Notes under the pieces: generated by a model | Database searches by the model: none | Seen by the model: the letters and a program-made list of their open reading frames with translations, nothing else | Told to the model about the DNA's origin: nothing | In this document: one piece after another, positions 22,130 to 34,244 of the stretch | Position numbering within the stretch: position 1 is the stretch's first letter | Layout: each line of letters starts with the position of its first letter | Program-made: the position numbers and the translations under genes | NCBI GenBank assembly: GCA_031772625.1 | Contig: CM062815.1 | Location: forward strand, 603,186,505 to 603,250,504 | Length of the DNA stretch: 64,000 nt | From: Pinus tabuliformis | Taxonomy: Eukaryota; Streptophyta; Pinopsida; Pinales; Pinaceae | Direction: 5' to 3'

Positions 22130-24717
22130 GCAGTTCGTGGTCTTCCAGATATCAAAATTCCAGACAACACTATATGCAAATCTTGTCAGTTTGGGAAGCA
22201 AACCAGAACTAACTTTCCAGAGAAGGAAGGATCAGCCAGCATACCTCTTGAGCTAGTCCATACAGATGTATGCGGTCCATTTAGGAAAAGGACACCTCGA
22301 GGAGAAGAATATTTGATATTATTCATTGACGATTTCTCCAGGTTTGTCTGGTTAGGGCTTATGAAGCACAAAGATGAAGCATTCGAAAAATTCAAATCCT
22401 TCAAAGCCTTGGTTGAAAATGAATCAGGACACAAAATTAAGTGCCTCAGATCTGACAGAGGTGGGGATTTTACTCAAACGAATTTTTCGATTTCTGTGAA
22501 GAACATGGGATAAGAAGAGAATTCTCTACAGCTAGAACTCCTCAGCAAAATGGGGTCTTGGAAAGAATGAACAGAACAATCCAACAAATGGCTCGTGCTA
22601 TGCTTGATGAATCAGGTACTCCCGCAACTTTCTGGGGTGAAGCTGCACATGCTGCGGTTATTATTCTTAACAAAACAAATGTCCGAGTAAACATCACTCA
22701 AACACCTCATGAGCTCTGGAGTGGTGAGACTCCTTCGGTGAAGCACTTCAAAATCTTTGGGAGCAAATGTTATATTAAGAATACTGATGAGCAACTTGGC
22801 AAACTTGAACCAAGAGCGGATGAAGGCATTCTTCTTGGTTATTCTCCACATAGCAAAGCATACAAGTGCTACAATAAAAGACTTGGCAGAATTGTTGACA
22901 GCATTGATGTAGTGGTTGATGAGAAGGGATATATTCCTAGGGAAGTTCATCATGAAGACATTGAAGAAGATGAAGGCTACCCTCAAAGGCAGAATGATGA
23001 AGAAGAAGAACCTCAAGAAGAACCAGAGGAGCAGGCAAGAATAGAAGAGAAGACTCCATCCAGATATGTTCAAAAGAATCATCCAGAATCTCAGATTGTG
23101 GGGCAGAAAGAAGCAGGAATACAAACAAGAAGAAGAATTGCAGAAGCTTCAAGCTATTTGGCATTACTCTCTTCCACTGAACCACAAAGTGTGAAAGAGG
23201 CATGCAAAGATGAATGCTGGGTCAAAGCAATGTATGAAGAACTTGAGCAAAGCGAAAAGAACAACACTTGGGAATTGGTTCCTAGACCAAAAGATAAAAA
23301 TGTCATAGGGACAAAATGGGTCTTCAAAAATAAATTGAATGAAAATGGAGAAGTAATTAGAAACAAGGCCAGACTTGTTTGTAAAGGGTATGCGCAGCAA
23401 GAAGGAATAGATTTTGAAGAGACCTTTGCTCCTGTTGCAAGACTTGAGGCCATCCAAATGTTCCTTGCTCTCTCAAGCTTTCAAAACTTCAAGGTATTTC
23501 AAATGGACGTGAAATCAGCCTTTCTGAATGGAGACTTAGAAGAAGAAGTATATATTGAGCAGCCAGATGGTTTCATTCTTGGGAATGATCCAAACCTTGT
23601 ATGCAAATTGAAAAAGGATCTCTATGGTCTCAAACAAGCTCCAAGGGCTTGGTACTATCGATTGGACAAATATCTTCACCAACAAGGCTTTTCAAAAGGA
23701 TCAGCAGATAGCAATCTCTATATAAAAGTTGAAAATAACAAATTGCTGATACTTGTTGTTTATGTAGATGATATTATCTTTGGCAGCAATGAAGAGACTA
23801 TGAGTCAAAACTTTGCCTTGGTTATGCAGAAAGAATTCAAAATGTCACTACTTGGAGAATTGACATACTTTCTTGGATTGCAAATCCAACAAAATGAAGG
23901 AGGCATCTTCTTGTCTCAAAGCAAGTACCTCAAGCAGATCTTGAAGAAGTATGGCATGGAAGATTCAAAGCCAGTATGTACACCCATGGTTACAGGATGC
24001 AGCCTCAGTGCAAATGATGAATCAGCGGCAGTTCATCAACCAACTTATAGATCCATGATTGGGAGTTTGCTTTATTTGACAGGTACCCGACCAGACATCA
24101 TGCATGCAGTCGGAATAGTTGGGAGATTTCAGGCAAATCCAAAGGAGACTCATCTTCAGGCAGTGAAGAGAATTTTCAAATATCTTCAAGGGACACAAAA
24201 TTATGGATTATGGTATCCTAGAGATACAGATCTCACACTTCATGCTTATACAGATGCAGATTGGGCCGGAAACGTGGATGACAGGAAGAGCACAAGTGGT
24301 GGTGCATTCTTTATGGGCTCCAGATTAGTATCTTGGTTCAGCAAGAAACAGAGTTCGATTGCCTTATCTACAGCTGAAGCAGAATATGTGGCTGCGGCAT
24401 CTTGTTGCACACAACTTCTTTGGATGATGCATACCTTGCAGGATTTTCAAATCACTTGCACTTCACCAGTCTCTATCTTATGTGATAATACAAGTGCAAT
24501 CAGCATTTCAAAGAATCCAGTCATGCACTCAAAGACCAAGCACATACCAATCAAGTACCATTTTCTTCGGGAACAAGTGCTTGAGCAGAAGGTCAAGTTG
24601 GAGTATGTTCCTTCTAAGGAACAAGTTGCTGATATTCTCACAAAACCACTGCCCAGGGAAACTTTTGAATATCTCAGACAAAAGCTGGGAGTAGTTGATG
24701 CTTCATCCTGCTGTTGA
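22130..24717 (+). pseudogene. Copia-2 integrase, reverse transcriptase and RNase H
   Basis: Integrase continues in the gag frame after the stop (CKSCQFGKQ zinc-binding part, [16 protein letters not shown]) until about 22486, where a single-base loss next to a T-run shifts the frame. From 22558 the frame is open to 24717 and holds the third integrase acidic region ([12 protein letters not shown]), an acidic Glu-rich linker, RT ([44 protein letters not shown], catalytic YVDD in [11 protein letters not shown]) and RNase H ([42 protein letters not shown]). RT and RNase H look intact; only the integrase portion is damaged. Confidence 0.93.
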
Positions 24718-25527
24718 AGCTTGTCTGTTCTACAGAAAAGTTGGTATACGCAAGTTACGTAAGGGATATCCGCGTATATACGCAGATTTATGCTGGGAAA
24801 GTCGCGTGTATGACGTGCGCGTGTTGTAGAAAGAATATCCGCGTACATACGTTGTTTTATGGAGGAGAAGTCGCGTATATGGAGTTCTGAACAGCAAGGG
24901 CAGACTCTGGTTGGAGAAGGTCTGAGATGGGTATGCCAGAATTCTTCAGGCACAGTTTCAGGGGGTGCAACAGGCACAGGTTCAGGGGGAACAACTTAAA
25001 GTCTCATAAAGCATTGTTGGCATTTAGATGCTTTTGGTTCTAGTACACAACTGTTGTTGATTTTAGGAGAAGGAGCTCAGAAGGAAATCTTGGTCGCTGA
25101 TCTAAAAGATGTTTATCAGATGCTGCTTGTGACTTTCATAAGTCTTGGTCTAGATTTGTTGTCTCTATGTCATGTATCTCTTTTATCTCTTTTATGGTGT
25201 CAAGGTCATGTAACGACCTATGTTGGTTTCCCCACTATGCCTGGGATGAATGATGTAATATAATTGGTTGTTATATGTAACTTTCTGATGTATCCCCTCT
25301 TGGAGTATGGATGTATATATTGAGTCTTTTGGTGATAGGAAGGTCTTGGTTCTTTTGAAGAACATCTTTTGCAGATATTGCCTACAGTCAGGGGGAGCAT
25401 GTTTCAGCACAGCCAAGCAGAGATATCAGCATGTACTCAGGGAGAGCACAGCCCTTTGCCCTTGATGACAAAGGGGGAGAATGGTTCTAAGGATCTTGGG
25501 GTTGCCATCAAGTCCAAAGGGGGAGAT
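24718..25527 (+). other. Copia-2 3' non-coding region with repeated motif and polypurine tract
   Basis: From the RNase H stop to the right LTR. The first 150 bp contain at least five further copies of the LTR motif (CGCGTATATACGCAG, AAGTCGCGTGTATG, CGCGTACATACG, AAGTCGCGTATATGG). AAAGGGGGAGA at 25516-25526 is the polypurine tract directly before the LTR, and a near-copy (AAAGGGGGAGAATGG) lies about 50 bp upstream of it. No coding frame of interest. Confidence 0.8.
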
Positions 25528-27073
25528 TGTTGGCATTATGAGACAAGTGTTGGCCTTGATGGCAAATCACACTGATGACAAATCATAGTGCAGAAGGATA
25601 GCAGCAAGGAATTGATGATCAGACTACAAGTATGAAGAGAAAATATATACACGCTGGTTCACTATATACCAAGTCGAGTATACAAGCAGGTTCACTATAT
25701 ACCAAGTCGCGTATACGCAGGTTCGCTATATACCAAGTTGCGTGTACACGCAGGTTGGCTTCAGTAAAAGAGCGTGTATGTGGAAAACTTATCTTTGGTC
25801 CGTGGTGGTTATTCCTTGGAAGTTGTGCCTATGGTTTTGGACCATGGTGTCTCGACGGACGTGTTGATCCCTAGTTTTGAAGTTGGTGGTATTGGATTTC
25901 TATGGTTTTGGCCCTTGGTATTGAGCAAGGCCTAAGGCTATATAAGGAGAAGAAGATCATTAGGCATATGACAATGGAAAAGTCTTGAATATCTGAAAAA
26001 GAAAGAGATCTTGTATGCAGGTTCTGGGTTGCTTGATCTAAGCTAAGGAGAGATCATACCGGTTGATGGAAAACTAGATCTAAGGACAGATCGGGATCTA
26101 ATCGTTTGAAATGCACTATTATGATATGGTTGATTATGCCTATTTCTAGATCTTCATACTGACGCAATGTTATGTTCTGGGTCTAACTGATGTTTGGTAC
26201 AGCTGCAAGTTAAGAGAATTTATTTTTAGATCTGTACGCAGGTTGTCTTTGGTAAAAGCGCGTGTATACACGGGTTTCTCTCATTGAAGTAGCGTATATC
26301 TTTTGAAGTTTGATTTTTGGGGTTGCAGTTGGGTCTGACTGCTATTGCAGAGTTCTGTAGTCTGCTCTGTGTTCTGGTGACTGGTGTTGACAGGGTTTTA
26401 GGGGGTTCAGTGATTCAAAGATTGATGATGCTAGTATTGGTTGTTTTGTGCTTCAATGATCTGTTATGAAAGTTGAATGAATTGTGGTCTTCATATTGTA
26501 ATGTTGTGCTTCAGGAATATCCAGTCTGAAAATTGATGAAAAGTGGTACCTGAAGGAAAGAAGATTGTAGGCCAGCACCTACGTACTAGTATCTTAACTA
26601 GTACAAGAGCAAAGGGGGTTGGAGCTCCCTTCCAAGGAAGTTTGGAGAACGAGAGAAGGTTGAAGCCTTCAGCAGGTTGTAGTCTGCGTACTGGTATAAG
26701 GCTGCACCAGTACAAAAGATTGTAAACTGAAGTTTCATATTAAAGAAAGATAGAGACGACTTGCAGCAGGTGGTTTTCACCCACATTGGGTTTCCACCTT
26801 ATATCATGGTGTTCATGTGTGTGTTTTCTGTGTGATGATCTGTTCTGTTATACTGCACCTGTCTTACTATCATGGTTAATAATGTCCTGATGCATTTACT
26901 GAAGATAAGCTACTGAATCATAAGTTTTCTTGTTATACGCTGGTTTCTTTAGACACAGTAGCGTGTACACGCTGTTTCACTTAACTGAAGTAGCGTATAT
27001 GTTTCTGAGCATAAAATGAAAAAGTTTTTCTGATAATACTGATTCACCCCCCCTCTCAGTATTATTTCCAACA
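25528..27073 (+). repeat. Copia-2 3' LTR, 1,546 bp
   Basis: Same length as the 5' LTR and about 98% identical by eye. Ends CCAACA followed by the TGCTT target duplication. Confidence 0.97.
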
Positions 27074-27078
27074 TGCTT

Positions 27079-27710
27079 CTCATCCCAATTGAGAAAAAAA
27101 TGCACTAAAATTTGGTGCTAAATCTAGCGCAAATTGCATGTTTTGTTGTAGAGAGCCAAAGATGATGTCCATGTTCTTCCACACTACTCTATAATACCCA
27201 CCATAGATACACCCTCCTTCTGAACCCACTATTATTGTTTGCTCTGGTTAGTTTCGTAGCCTTCAACATCCAAAGCATCTACAATCCATTTTGCCTTATA
27301 CATTCCTATGAAGCATTTCCTCTTCTTGAAAGGACAATCACTTTCTAAGCTCCAAGAAGACCTAAAACATTTCTAGTACATTCTCATTAACAAAATGAGC
27401 TTCATTGGACCAACAAGTTTTAGTGACATCAACAAGCATCTTTAAGAATCATTTCCTCCACATAAAAACACCTCTTTTTGTTCCTGATCAATTATTCTTT
27501 TCGAAGGCCTTGGCGAGTTGCTACTTATCAAGGGTGTTCCACTATATGTAGGTGCATCCCATGGAACCACCCTTTGACTTAGATAGGGGTCCCTCTACAA
27601 ATTAGTTTATTCCAACAAGGTGGCAACCCTTCTTAACTAACCTTCAGGAACATCCTTCACAACATCATAAATGCATAACCTTCCTTGGAGGATTAGAACC
27701 TTGTCGTGTC
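27079..27710. other. No recognisable gene
   Basis: Right flank of the Copia-2 target site. AT-rich, many stops in all frames, no domain seen. Confidence 0.45.
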
Positions 27711-27715
27711 ACAAA

Positions 27716-28057
27716 TGTTGGACATTGGATAAACGAGTACTCCCCATGTGTTTCGTGACATGGACTAACCACCTCTCATGGATCTTTCTCTCCGTCGATG
27801 TGATCAGTAACTTAGACCTGCAGGTTTTGGCCTAACTATAATCATGATTCCCAACAAGTGGTATTAGATGGTAGGTCACAAGTTCGATACACATTAGGCT
27901 CGTGCTGGGAGAGAGATTGTTGAACATTGGATAACCGATGCTCCCCATGTGTTTCGTGACATGAACTAACCACCTCTTGTGGATCCTTATCTCTAGCGAT
28001 GAGATCATTGGCTAACACCTACAGGGTTTGGTCTAACGAAAATCATGATTCCCAATA
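27716..28057 (+). mobile_element. TRIM-like miniature LTR retrotransposon, 342 bp
   Basis: Two direct repeats of about 141 and 140 bp (27716-27856 and 27918-28057), each starting TGTTGRACATTGGATAA; the left one ends TTCCCAACA. Two bases after the left repeat is TGGTATTAGATGG, a one- or two-base variant of the tRNA-Met primer site. GGGAGAGAGAT directly before the right repeat is a polypurine tract. The 61-bp internal region has no coding capacity. LTR, PBS, tiny interior, PPT, LTR is the definition of a terminal-repeat retrotransposon in miniature. Repeats differ by roughly 15%, so it is old. No exact target duplication: ACAAA precedes it and also occurs 5 bp past the right end. Confidence 0.75.
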
Positions 28058-28250
28058 AGGAACAAACTCCTTGCTTTCCCAGAATGAGCTCATTACTTTC
28101 TAGGCTTCAATGCACTTATTTACAACTAACAAACTATGTGGCAACTAACATAATCAACAAATGTTAAAGTCCTTACATTACGAGAGCATTAGCAAATGTT
28201 GAGTGATGCAACCAACATGTTCCCTCTATGTTTAATGAGACATTGCAACT

Positions 28251-28710
28251 TGTTAGGATATTCCGACACATAGGATATAGTTAAGTTCAACTTGGTCTAG
28301 TATAGAGTTAGGTTAGAGTTAGGTAAAGTGTGTTTCTTTACCGTTGTACATTTTGTAACTTACAATCCGACGGTCACGATATGAAGTGATCCGACGGTTC
28401 ACTCTCACCTCGGTATTACCGACACTTGATCCGTGGCTTGACACCCGATTGGTCCATGAGTTCTATTTAAAGCGCATGGAGGGTCATTGTTCGGGTAATC
28501 CGTACATGAGAGAAGCTTATGTAAATTTTCATTATTTGATTAATAAATTGCCTGTAGTACCCACGTTGGGACAGGCCGTGGATTGTTTCCCTCCTTGCAC
28601 TTTGAGGGTTTTAACCACGTCAAAAATACTGGTGTATTGATTTGAGATCTGGTTGTAAGCGGTGTCCTTTTGGTATTCTTTCTGAGGAACTTACCCTGTA
28701 AATTCCTACA
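28251..28710 (+). repeat. Copia-3 5' LTR, 460 bp
   Basis: Direct repeat of 33780-34239, with TG and CA termini. Contains TTCTATTTAAAGCGC (28462 on), a plausible TATA-like promoter element at the expected U3/R position. Confidence 0.97.
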
Positions 28711-28722
28711 TGGTATCAGAGC
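28711..28722 (+). promoter_or_regulatory. Copia-3 primer-binding site
   Basis: TGGTATCAGAGC directly abutting the LTR end CTACA; tRNA-Met type. Confidence 0.95.
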
Positions 28723-29345
28723 TATTTGAGGGCCGCATCCATTGGTGATCCAAATCTGAAGCCGGTAGAACTGCATGCGGCTGTCGTTTCCTAGATCTGC
28801 TATTTCTGACTGCTTTCGGGTCGAGAGGACTGCTCTGTTGCGTTCGGAGCATCTGTTCCAGTGAGGAACCCCTTTCGTTTCACGCGAAAAGGTTTCCGGT
28901 AGCCCTAGCTGCGTCATTTTTCAGATCGGGAGGTATACAGTGTTTTTTTTGCAGTTTACTGTTATTTTTTCTCTGCTTATTTCGGTTTCGGTTTATTTAG
29001 CCTTTTTTTTTAACCGGATCTATACCTTTCATTTCTACGTATGCTCTTTGCCCTGCGACTCTGTGGGATCTGGGCAAATCAGAAACAGAAAGGAAGGATT
29101 TTTCTCATGCGTATGCTCTTTTCCCTGCACCTTAGTGTGATCTCGGAAAATCATTAACATTGAGAAAAATATTTAGTTTTTCGGCTAAAGCTAACTTTGA
29201 GATTTTTTTTTTAAATTTCTAGTTTTTTGGCTAAAGCTAACTTCGAGCCGCAAGGTTCGTTTTTCTTTGCATATTCGTGTTGGGTTTTGTGTTTTGTGTT
29301 TTGTAGGGAAAAAGAGGTTTCTCAAGGCAAGCACGCAAACCAAGG

Positions 29346-29389
<44 letters not shown>

Positions 29390-29655
29390 TTTTGTATAGA
29401 TCAATTGGTTCAAAGCTATTTTAAAAGAGTAGAGGTCTTGGGTTCAAGTCTCCATTTTGTGGGGGCGGATTTTTTTCATTCATGCACATTCGCGCACTTT
29501 GCCGGCAACTTCAACAATTATTTTTCAAAAAGCCATAACTTCTTCATCCGGAAGCCTTTTTCAGAGCCGTTTTTTTTAAAACCGCCTATTTTTTCGAGAT
29601 CTATCCATTGGAACACTTACTTTCAGCATCTTCAGCTTCAGTTTTTTTAAAAAAA
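28723..29655 (+). other. Copia-3 5' untranslated leader with (CT)n tract
   Basis: About 930 bp between the primer site and the gag start. It contains a C-run followed by a (CT)n microsatellite at 29346-29384, and two near-identical copies of GGCTAAAGCTAACTT about 50 bp apart (around 29183 and 29230). Short frames here are not conserved features. Confidence 0.75.
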
Positions 29656-31422
29656 ATGGAAAGTCCATGCCAAGTCATTCTTGACAGCACTAACTACTTC
29701 CAATGGGTAGCCTACATCGAAGATTTACTTAGAAGTAAAGGTCTCTTCAGAATAGCCACAGACCAAGAGAAGAAACCAAAAGATGAAGACAAGGCGGCAA
29801 AATGGGAAAATAGACAAGATCAAGCACGTGGTTTGATAGGGATGTCTATTTCTCCTGATCTTAGATTCCACATTGCAGAACTTGAGACTCCTCATGAAGC
29901 ATTAGAAAAACTTGCTAAAGTTTTTGGGATTAAAAATGAAATTAGAGCCCATCAACTTGAAAATGAGCTGCTTACTTTGGATCCTAATAATTTTTCTTGC
30001 ATTGAAGATTTCTTGTCCAAATTCAAGAACCTTAGATATCTCTTGGAAGGTGTTAAAGTTAAGAAAGAAGATGGTAACCTTATTTATTCCATCCTTACTA
30101 AGTTGGGACCAGCCTACTCTGTATTTGTTTCCACTTTCCATTCTACAAGGGAAGCTTTCATTTGTCAAGGACAAGACTACAAGGCCCCTTCCTTTGACTC
30201 CTTTTGTGATTCCTTAATAAGAGAACAAGAAAAACTCTTACACCTTGGTCTTCTTAATCTTGGAAACTCTTCCACGAAAGCGTTAGCCGCCCAGCAGCAA
30301 CCAAATTCAAAGAATCCTAAGAAGTCATATCCTCAAAAGAATGGTCCTAAACCATCTCAGCCTCAAAATGAAAGATCATTTCAGCAAAATGATAAGACCA
30401 ATAAAAACAAATGGAAGAAGACTGATAGACATTGTAACTTTTGTAATCGAGATGGCCACTTAGAATCTAAATGCTTTAAGAAGATGGAAGCCTTGGAAGC
30501 CGCAATGAAGAAACATAACATCCATGTGGAGCCTACTTCAACTTCAACTTCCGGAATGGCACTTTCTGCATGTCATTGTCAATCATCTCAGTCTGGTTAT
30601 GCATTAAATGTATCTTCTTCTTCTTCTCATTCTCATGAGTGGCTCATTGATTCTGGAGCCTCTTGTCACATGGCCAAAAACCAAGCCATGTTTTCTTCTT
30701 TAAATGATTGTAACACCAAAAATATATATATTGGTGATGATAGATCTCTTAATGTTGTAGGGACTGGAACTGTTCATCTAGACAATGGTCAGTTTAATGA
30801 TGTATTATGTGTTCCAACCTTATCCTGCAACCTTCTATCTGTCTATCAGATAACTCATTCAGGTGAAGGTAAAATTGTTGAATTTTCACCTCATGATGTT
30901 GTAATCAAGGATCTAAAAGATCCTAAACAGATTCTAGCTACTGGTCTTGCTGATGATTCCAAAAGGTTGTATAAGTTTCACAACTTTGGGTCATCAAATC
31001 TTCCCTCAGTATTTGTTGCTCATAATGATGAAGTGAGCAAACTTTGGCATGAGCGATTTGGTCACTTAAACTATCGCTCCCTTCAGCATCTATGTAAAGA
31101 AAATATGGTGACAGGTCTTCCTATGGTATCTTGCAGAGATGGTGTTTGTTCCGGATGTGTACTCGGAAAACATCATCGGGACAGTTTTGACAAACGTGCC
31201 TCTTGGCACGCCTCAGCCCCTTTACAGCTTGTGCACAGTGATTTATGTGGTCCTCTTCCTGTTGCTTCATTCTCTGGCTGCAAGTACTTCTTAACTTTCA
31301 TTGATGATTTCTCCAGACGCACTTGGGTATACTTCTTAAAACTCAAGAGCGAAGTATTTAACACTTTTTGGCCTTCAAAGCCTTTGTTGAAAAACAATCT
31401 GGACATCAAATTCTTAAGCTAA
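29656..31422 (+). pseudogene. Copia-3 gag, protease and integrase N-terminal half
   Basis: I choose ATG 29656 (the MESPCQVILDSTNYF start, after an A-run) rather than the in-frame ATG 16 codons upstream, because copia gags begin near the NY-containing segment. It has a gag domain, one CCHC knuckle (CNFCNRDGHLESKC), protease WLIDSGASCHMAKN, the pre-integrase motif LWHERFGHLNYRSL, zinc-binding CSGCVLGKHHRD and integrase up to HSDLCGPLPVAS and TFIDDFSRRTWVYF. The frame is lost near 31366 at a T-run, after which pol continues one frame over. Confidence 0.93.
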
Positions 31423-33698
31423 GAACTGATAATGGTGGAGAATATGTTAAAAACACATTCATCAACTTTTGCACCGAAAATGGAATTCAAATGCAACATA
31501 CTGTTCCATACACTCCACAACAAAATGGTGTAGCTGAAAGGAAAAATCGCACCTTAAAGGAAATGGCTAATTGTATGCTGCAATCTAAAGGACTCAGTCT
31601 TAGTTTTTGGGCCGAAGCAATTAATTGTGCAAATTATATAATCAATCGCACTCCTACTAAGGTTCTAGAGAATATCACTCCAGAAGAAGCTTGGAGTTCC
31701 ATTAAACCAGATGTAAGTCACTTTCGTGTGTTTGGAAGTGAAGCATGGGCCCATATTCCAGATGAAAAGCATAAAGCTTTAGAACCTAAGAGTGAGAAAT
31801 GTACTTTTGTTGGATATTCTGAAGATGTAAAAGGTTATAGACTTATTCCATTTAAGTCCAAAAATGTTATCATTAGAAGAGATGTAAAATTTGATGAAAA
31901 TAAATCGGCCTGCGAGCCTAGTCCGGCGGATGTGCCACCTCTTCCTATCTCTTCTACTTTTGAAAACATTTCTTCTTCAGATGATGAAAGCGAGGATGAT
32001 AATCCTCCCCCACCTTCTCAGGATCCTCAACTTCCAAGATGGGTCCGTGCTACTCGGGATGCAGCAGGTGATCTTGCCGGTGATCCTACAGATCAGCGAC
32101 GTACACGTTCTCAGTTTGAAAGAGCCTCTTCTTTACTGGCTCAAGCTCCAGTAAATCATGATCCTGACACTTTTGCAGAAGCTTCAGGCCATCCACATTG
32201 GGAAGCAGCTATGAATGAAGAATATCATTCATTGATGACAAATGATACATGGGATCTTGTTCCTCTACCAAAGGGACGCAAACTTGTTAGATGTAAATGG
32301 GTTTACAGAACCAAGTATGGACCAGATGGGAAAGTTGATAAACATAAAGCTCGTCTCGTTGCTAAGGGCTTTTCACAGGTTGAAGGCATTGACTACACTG
32401 AAACCTTCTCCCCTGTTGCCAAAATGAACTCTATCCGCCTTGTTCTTTCCCTTGCTGCCTCTTTAAAATGGGAAGTCCATCAGATGGATGTTAAATCTGC
32501 CTTCTTGCATGGGGACTTGCAGGAAGAAATCTATATGGAACAACCCATTGGCTTCATACAAACAGACTCCAGCCTTGTTTGTCGACTTAAGAAATCCCTT
32601 TATGGCCTCAAGCAAGCTCCTCGGGCTTGGTATGCCAAAATGGATAGCTTTCTTTTAGAATCTGGCTTTTCTAGGTGTCATTCTGACAATACTGTCTACA
32701 CCAAGAAAGTGGGCAACTCTCTTATCATCCTTGTTCTTTATGTTGATGATCTTATTCTTACTGGTAGTGATCCCAACCTTATAAACCATGTGAAGTCCAG
32801 CCTTAAAAAGAAATTTGAAATGACAGACTTAGGACACTTACACTATTTTCTCGGTCTTCAAGTCTTGCAATCCCAGGAGGGTATTTTCCTTTCCCAGTCC
32901 AAGTATGCTTGTGATATTCTTCGTCATTTTCACATGGAAGACTGTAAGCCAGCCCCTTCTCCCTTTCAGTCTGGAGTCAAACTTTCAGTCTCTTGTACTT
33001 CTCCTGAAGTTGATGCTACCTTATACCGTCAACTTGTCGGAAAACTCTTGTATTTAACCCATACTCGTCCTGATCTTTCCTTTGTTGTTGGCCTTGTTGC
33101 TCGTTTTATGCAAAACCCCCGTGAAAGTCATTGGAAAGCAGCTAAAAGAATACTTCGTTATGTTCGAGGTACAGTACAGTTTGGGATTCATTACAGTGCC
33201 AAAGCAGCTCCTCTGTTAGTTGGTTTCACTGATTCTGATTGGGCTGGTGACCCTGATGATCGGAAGTCTACTGCCGGTTATGTCTTCACTCTTGGTTCAG
33301 GACCTATTACATGGGCTTGTAAGAAACAGGCTGCCATTTCTCTTTCGTCAGCAGAAGCAGAGTATCGTGGTGCCGTGGAAGCTAGTAAGGAAGCCTTGTG
33401 GCTTCGTCAGATCCTATCAGAGTTTGGCTTTGAGCAGCAGCATCCAACCACACTTTGGTGTGATAATCAAAGTGCCATTCAGCTATGCAAAGATCCAGTC
33501 CAGCATCAGCGCAGCAAACACATTGAACTACACATGCACTTCATCAGAAAGCTCATTCATGACCATGTTCTTGAAGTGCAATATTGTCCAACAGATGATC
33601 AGGTTGCAGACATCTTCACAAAGGCTCTCACAGAGGCGAAGTTCACTAAACTTCGATATATGCTTGGAGTTCAGGAAGTTGTCACTAAGGGGGGATAG
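31368..33698 (+). pseudogene. Copia-3 integrase C-terminal half, reverse transcriptase and RNase H
   Basis: About 775 codons open, overlapping the previous frame by some 55 bp. It shows integrase second and third acidic regions (RTDNGGEYV; QQNGVAERKNRT), a Ser/Pro/Asp-rich linker, RT ([45 protein letters not shown], catalytic LYVDDLILTGSD) and RNase H (FTDSDWAGDPDDRKSTAG, SSAEAEYRGA, CDNQSAIQLCKDP, QVADIFTKAL). All catalytic blocks look intact. Overlap and T-run position make a one-base deletion (or a sequencing error) the simplest explanation of the split. Confidence 0.93.
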
Positions 33699-33770
33699 GC
33701 TCTAGTGCCTCCTTCCTTCTCCTATTGTGTCATATTTGTAAATCCTTCAATCCTATCCCAAGTTGTTCTT

Positions 33771-33779
33771 AAGGGGGGA
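33771..33779 (+). promoter_or_regulatory. Copia-3 polypurine tract
   Basis: AAGGGGGGA immediately before the 3' LTR start TGTTAGG; the plus-strand priming site. A second AAGGGGGGATA occurs near 33689, at the end of the coding region. Confidence 0.9.
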
Positions 33780-34239
33780 TGTTAGGATATTCCGACACAT
33801 AGGATATAGTTAAGTTCAACTTGGTCTAGTATAGAGTTAGGTTAGAGTTAGGTAAAGTGTGTTTCTTTACCGTTGTACATTTTGTAACTTACAATCCGAC
33901 GGTCACGATATGTAGTGATCCGACGGTTCACTCTCACCTCGGTATTACCGACACTTGATCCGTGGCTTGACACCCGATTGGTCCATGAGTTCTATTTAAA
34001 GCGCATGGAGGGTCATTGTTCGGGTAATCCGTGCATGAGAGAAGCTTATGTAAATTTTCATTCTTTGATTAATAAATTGCCTGTAGTACCCACGTTGGGA
34101 CAGGCCATGGACTGTTTCCCTCCCTGCACTTTGAGAGTTTTAACCACGTCAAAAATACTGGTGTATTGATTTGAGATCTGGTTGTGAGCGGTGTCCTTTT
34201 GGTATTCTTTATGAGGAACTTACCCTGTAAATTCCTACA
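33780..34239 (+). repeat. Copia-3 3' LTR, 460 bp
   Basis: About 98% identical to the 5' LTR and followed by the CAACT duplication. Confidence 0.97.
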
Positions 34240-34244
34240 CAACT

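Larger units (their letters stand above)
18236..27073 (+). mobile_element. Copia-2: 8.8-kb Ty1-copia LTR retrotransposon, recent, defective
   Basis: 8,838 bp flanked by perfect TGCTT duplications (18231-18235 and 27074-27078). The two LTRs are each exactly 1,546 bp (18236-19781 and 25528-27073), start TGTTGGCATT and end CCAACA, and differ by about 25 substitutions by eye (roughly 1.6%), so the insertion is young relative to the others. A tRNA-Met primer site follows the left LTR and a polypurine tract precedes the right one. The polyprotein is interrupted by one TAG and one single-base frameshift in the integrase region. An 810-bp non-coding stretch separates pol from the right LTR. Confidence 0.97.
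28251..34239 (+). mobile_element. Copia-3: 6.0-kb Ty1-copia LTR retrotransposon, nearly intact
   Basis: 5,989 bp flanked by perfect CAACT duplications (28246-28250 and 34240-34244). LTRs are 460 bp each (28251-28710 and 33780-34239), start TGTTAGGATATT, end TTCCTACA and differ at about nine positions (roughly 2%). PBS and PPT are both intact. The only coding lesion I can see is one single-base frameshift in the integrase. The element sits about 550 bp downstream of the 3' end of the host receptor kinase gene. Confidence 0.97.

Noticed and set aside
24447..24977. 176-codon minus-strand frame
   Set aside because: Antisense of the Copia-2 RNase H and 3' region; no independent evidence.
18340..25874. 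Matching 80-codon frames at 18340-18582 and 25632-25874
   Set aside because: They are conserved only because the two LTRs are nearly identical, and they read through the internal tandem repeats. No protein features.
28386..34169. Matching 84-codon frames at 28386-28640 and 33915-34169
   Set aside because: LTR sequence of Copia-3 in both cases; short, featureless, and shared because the LTRs are copies.
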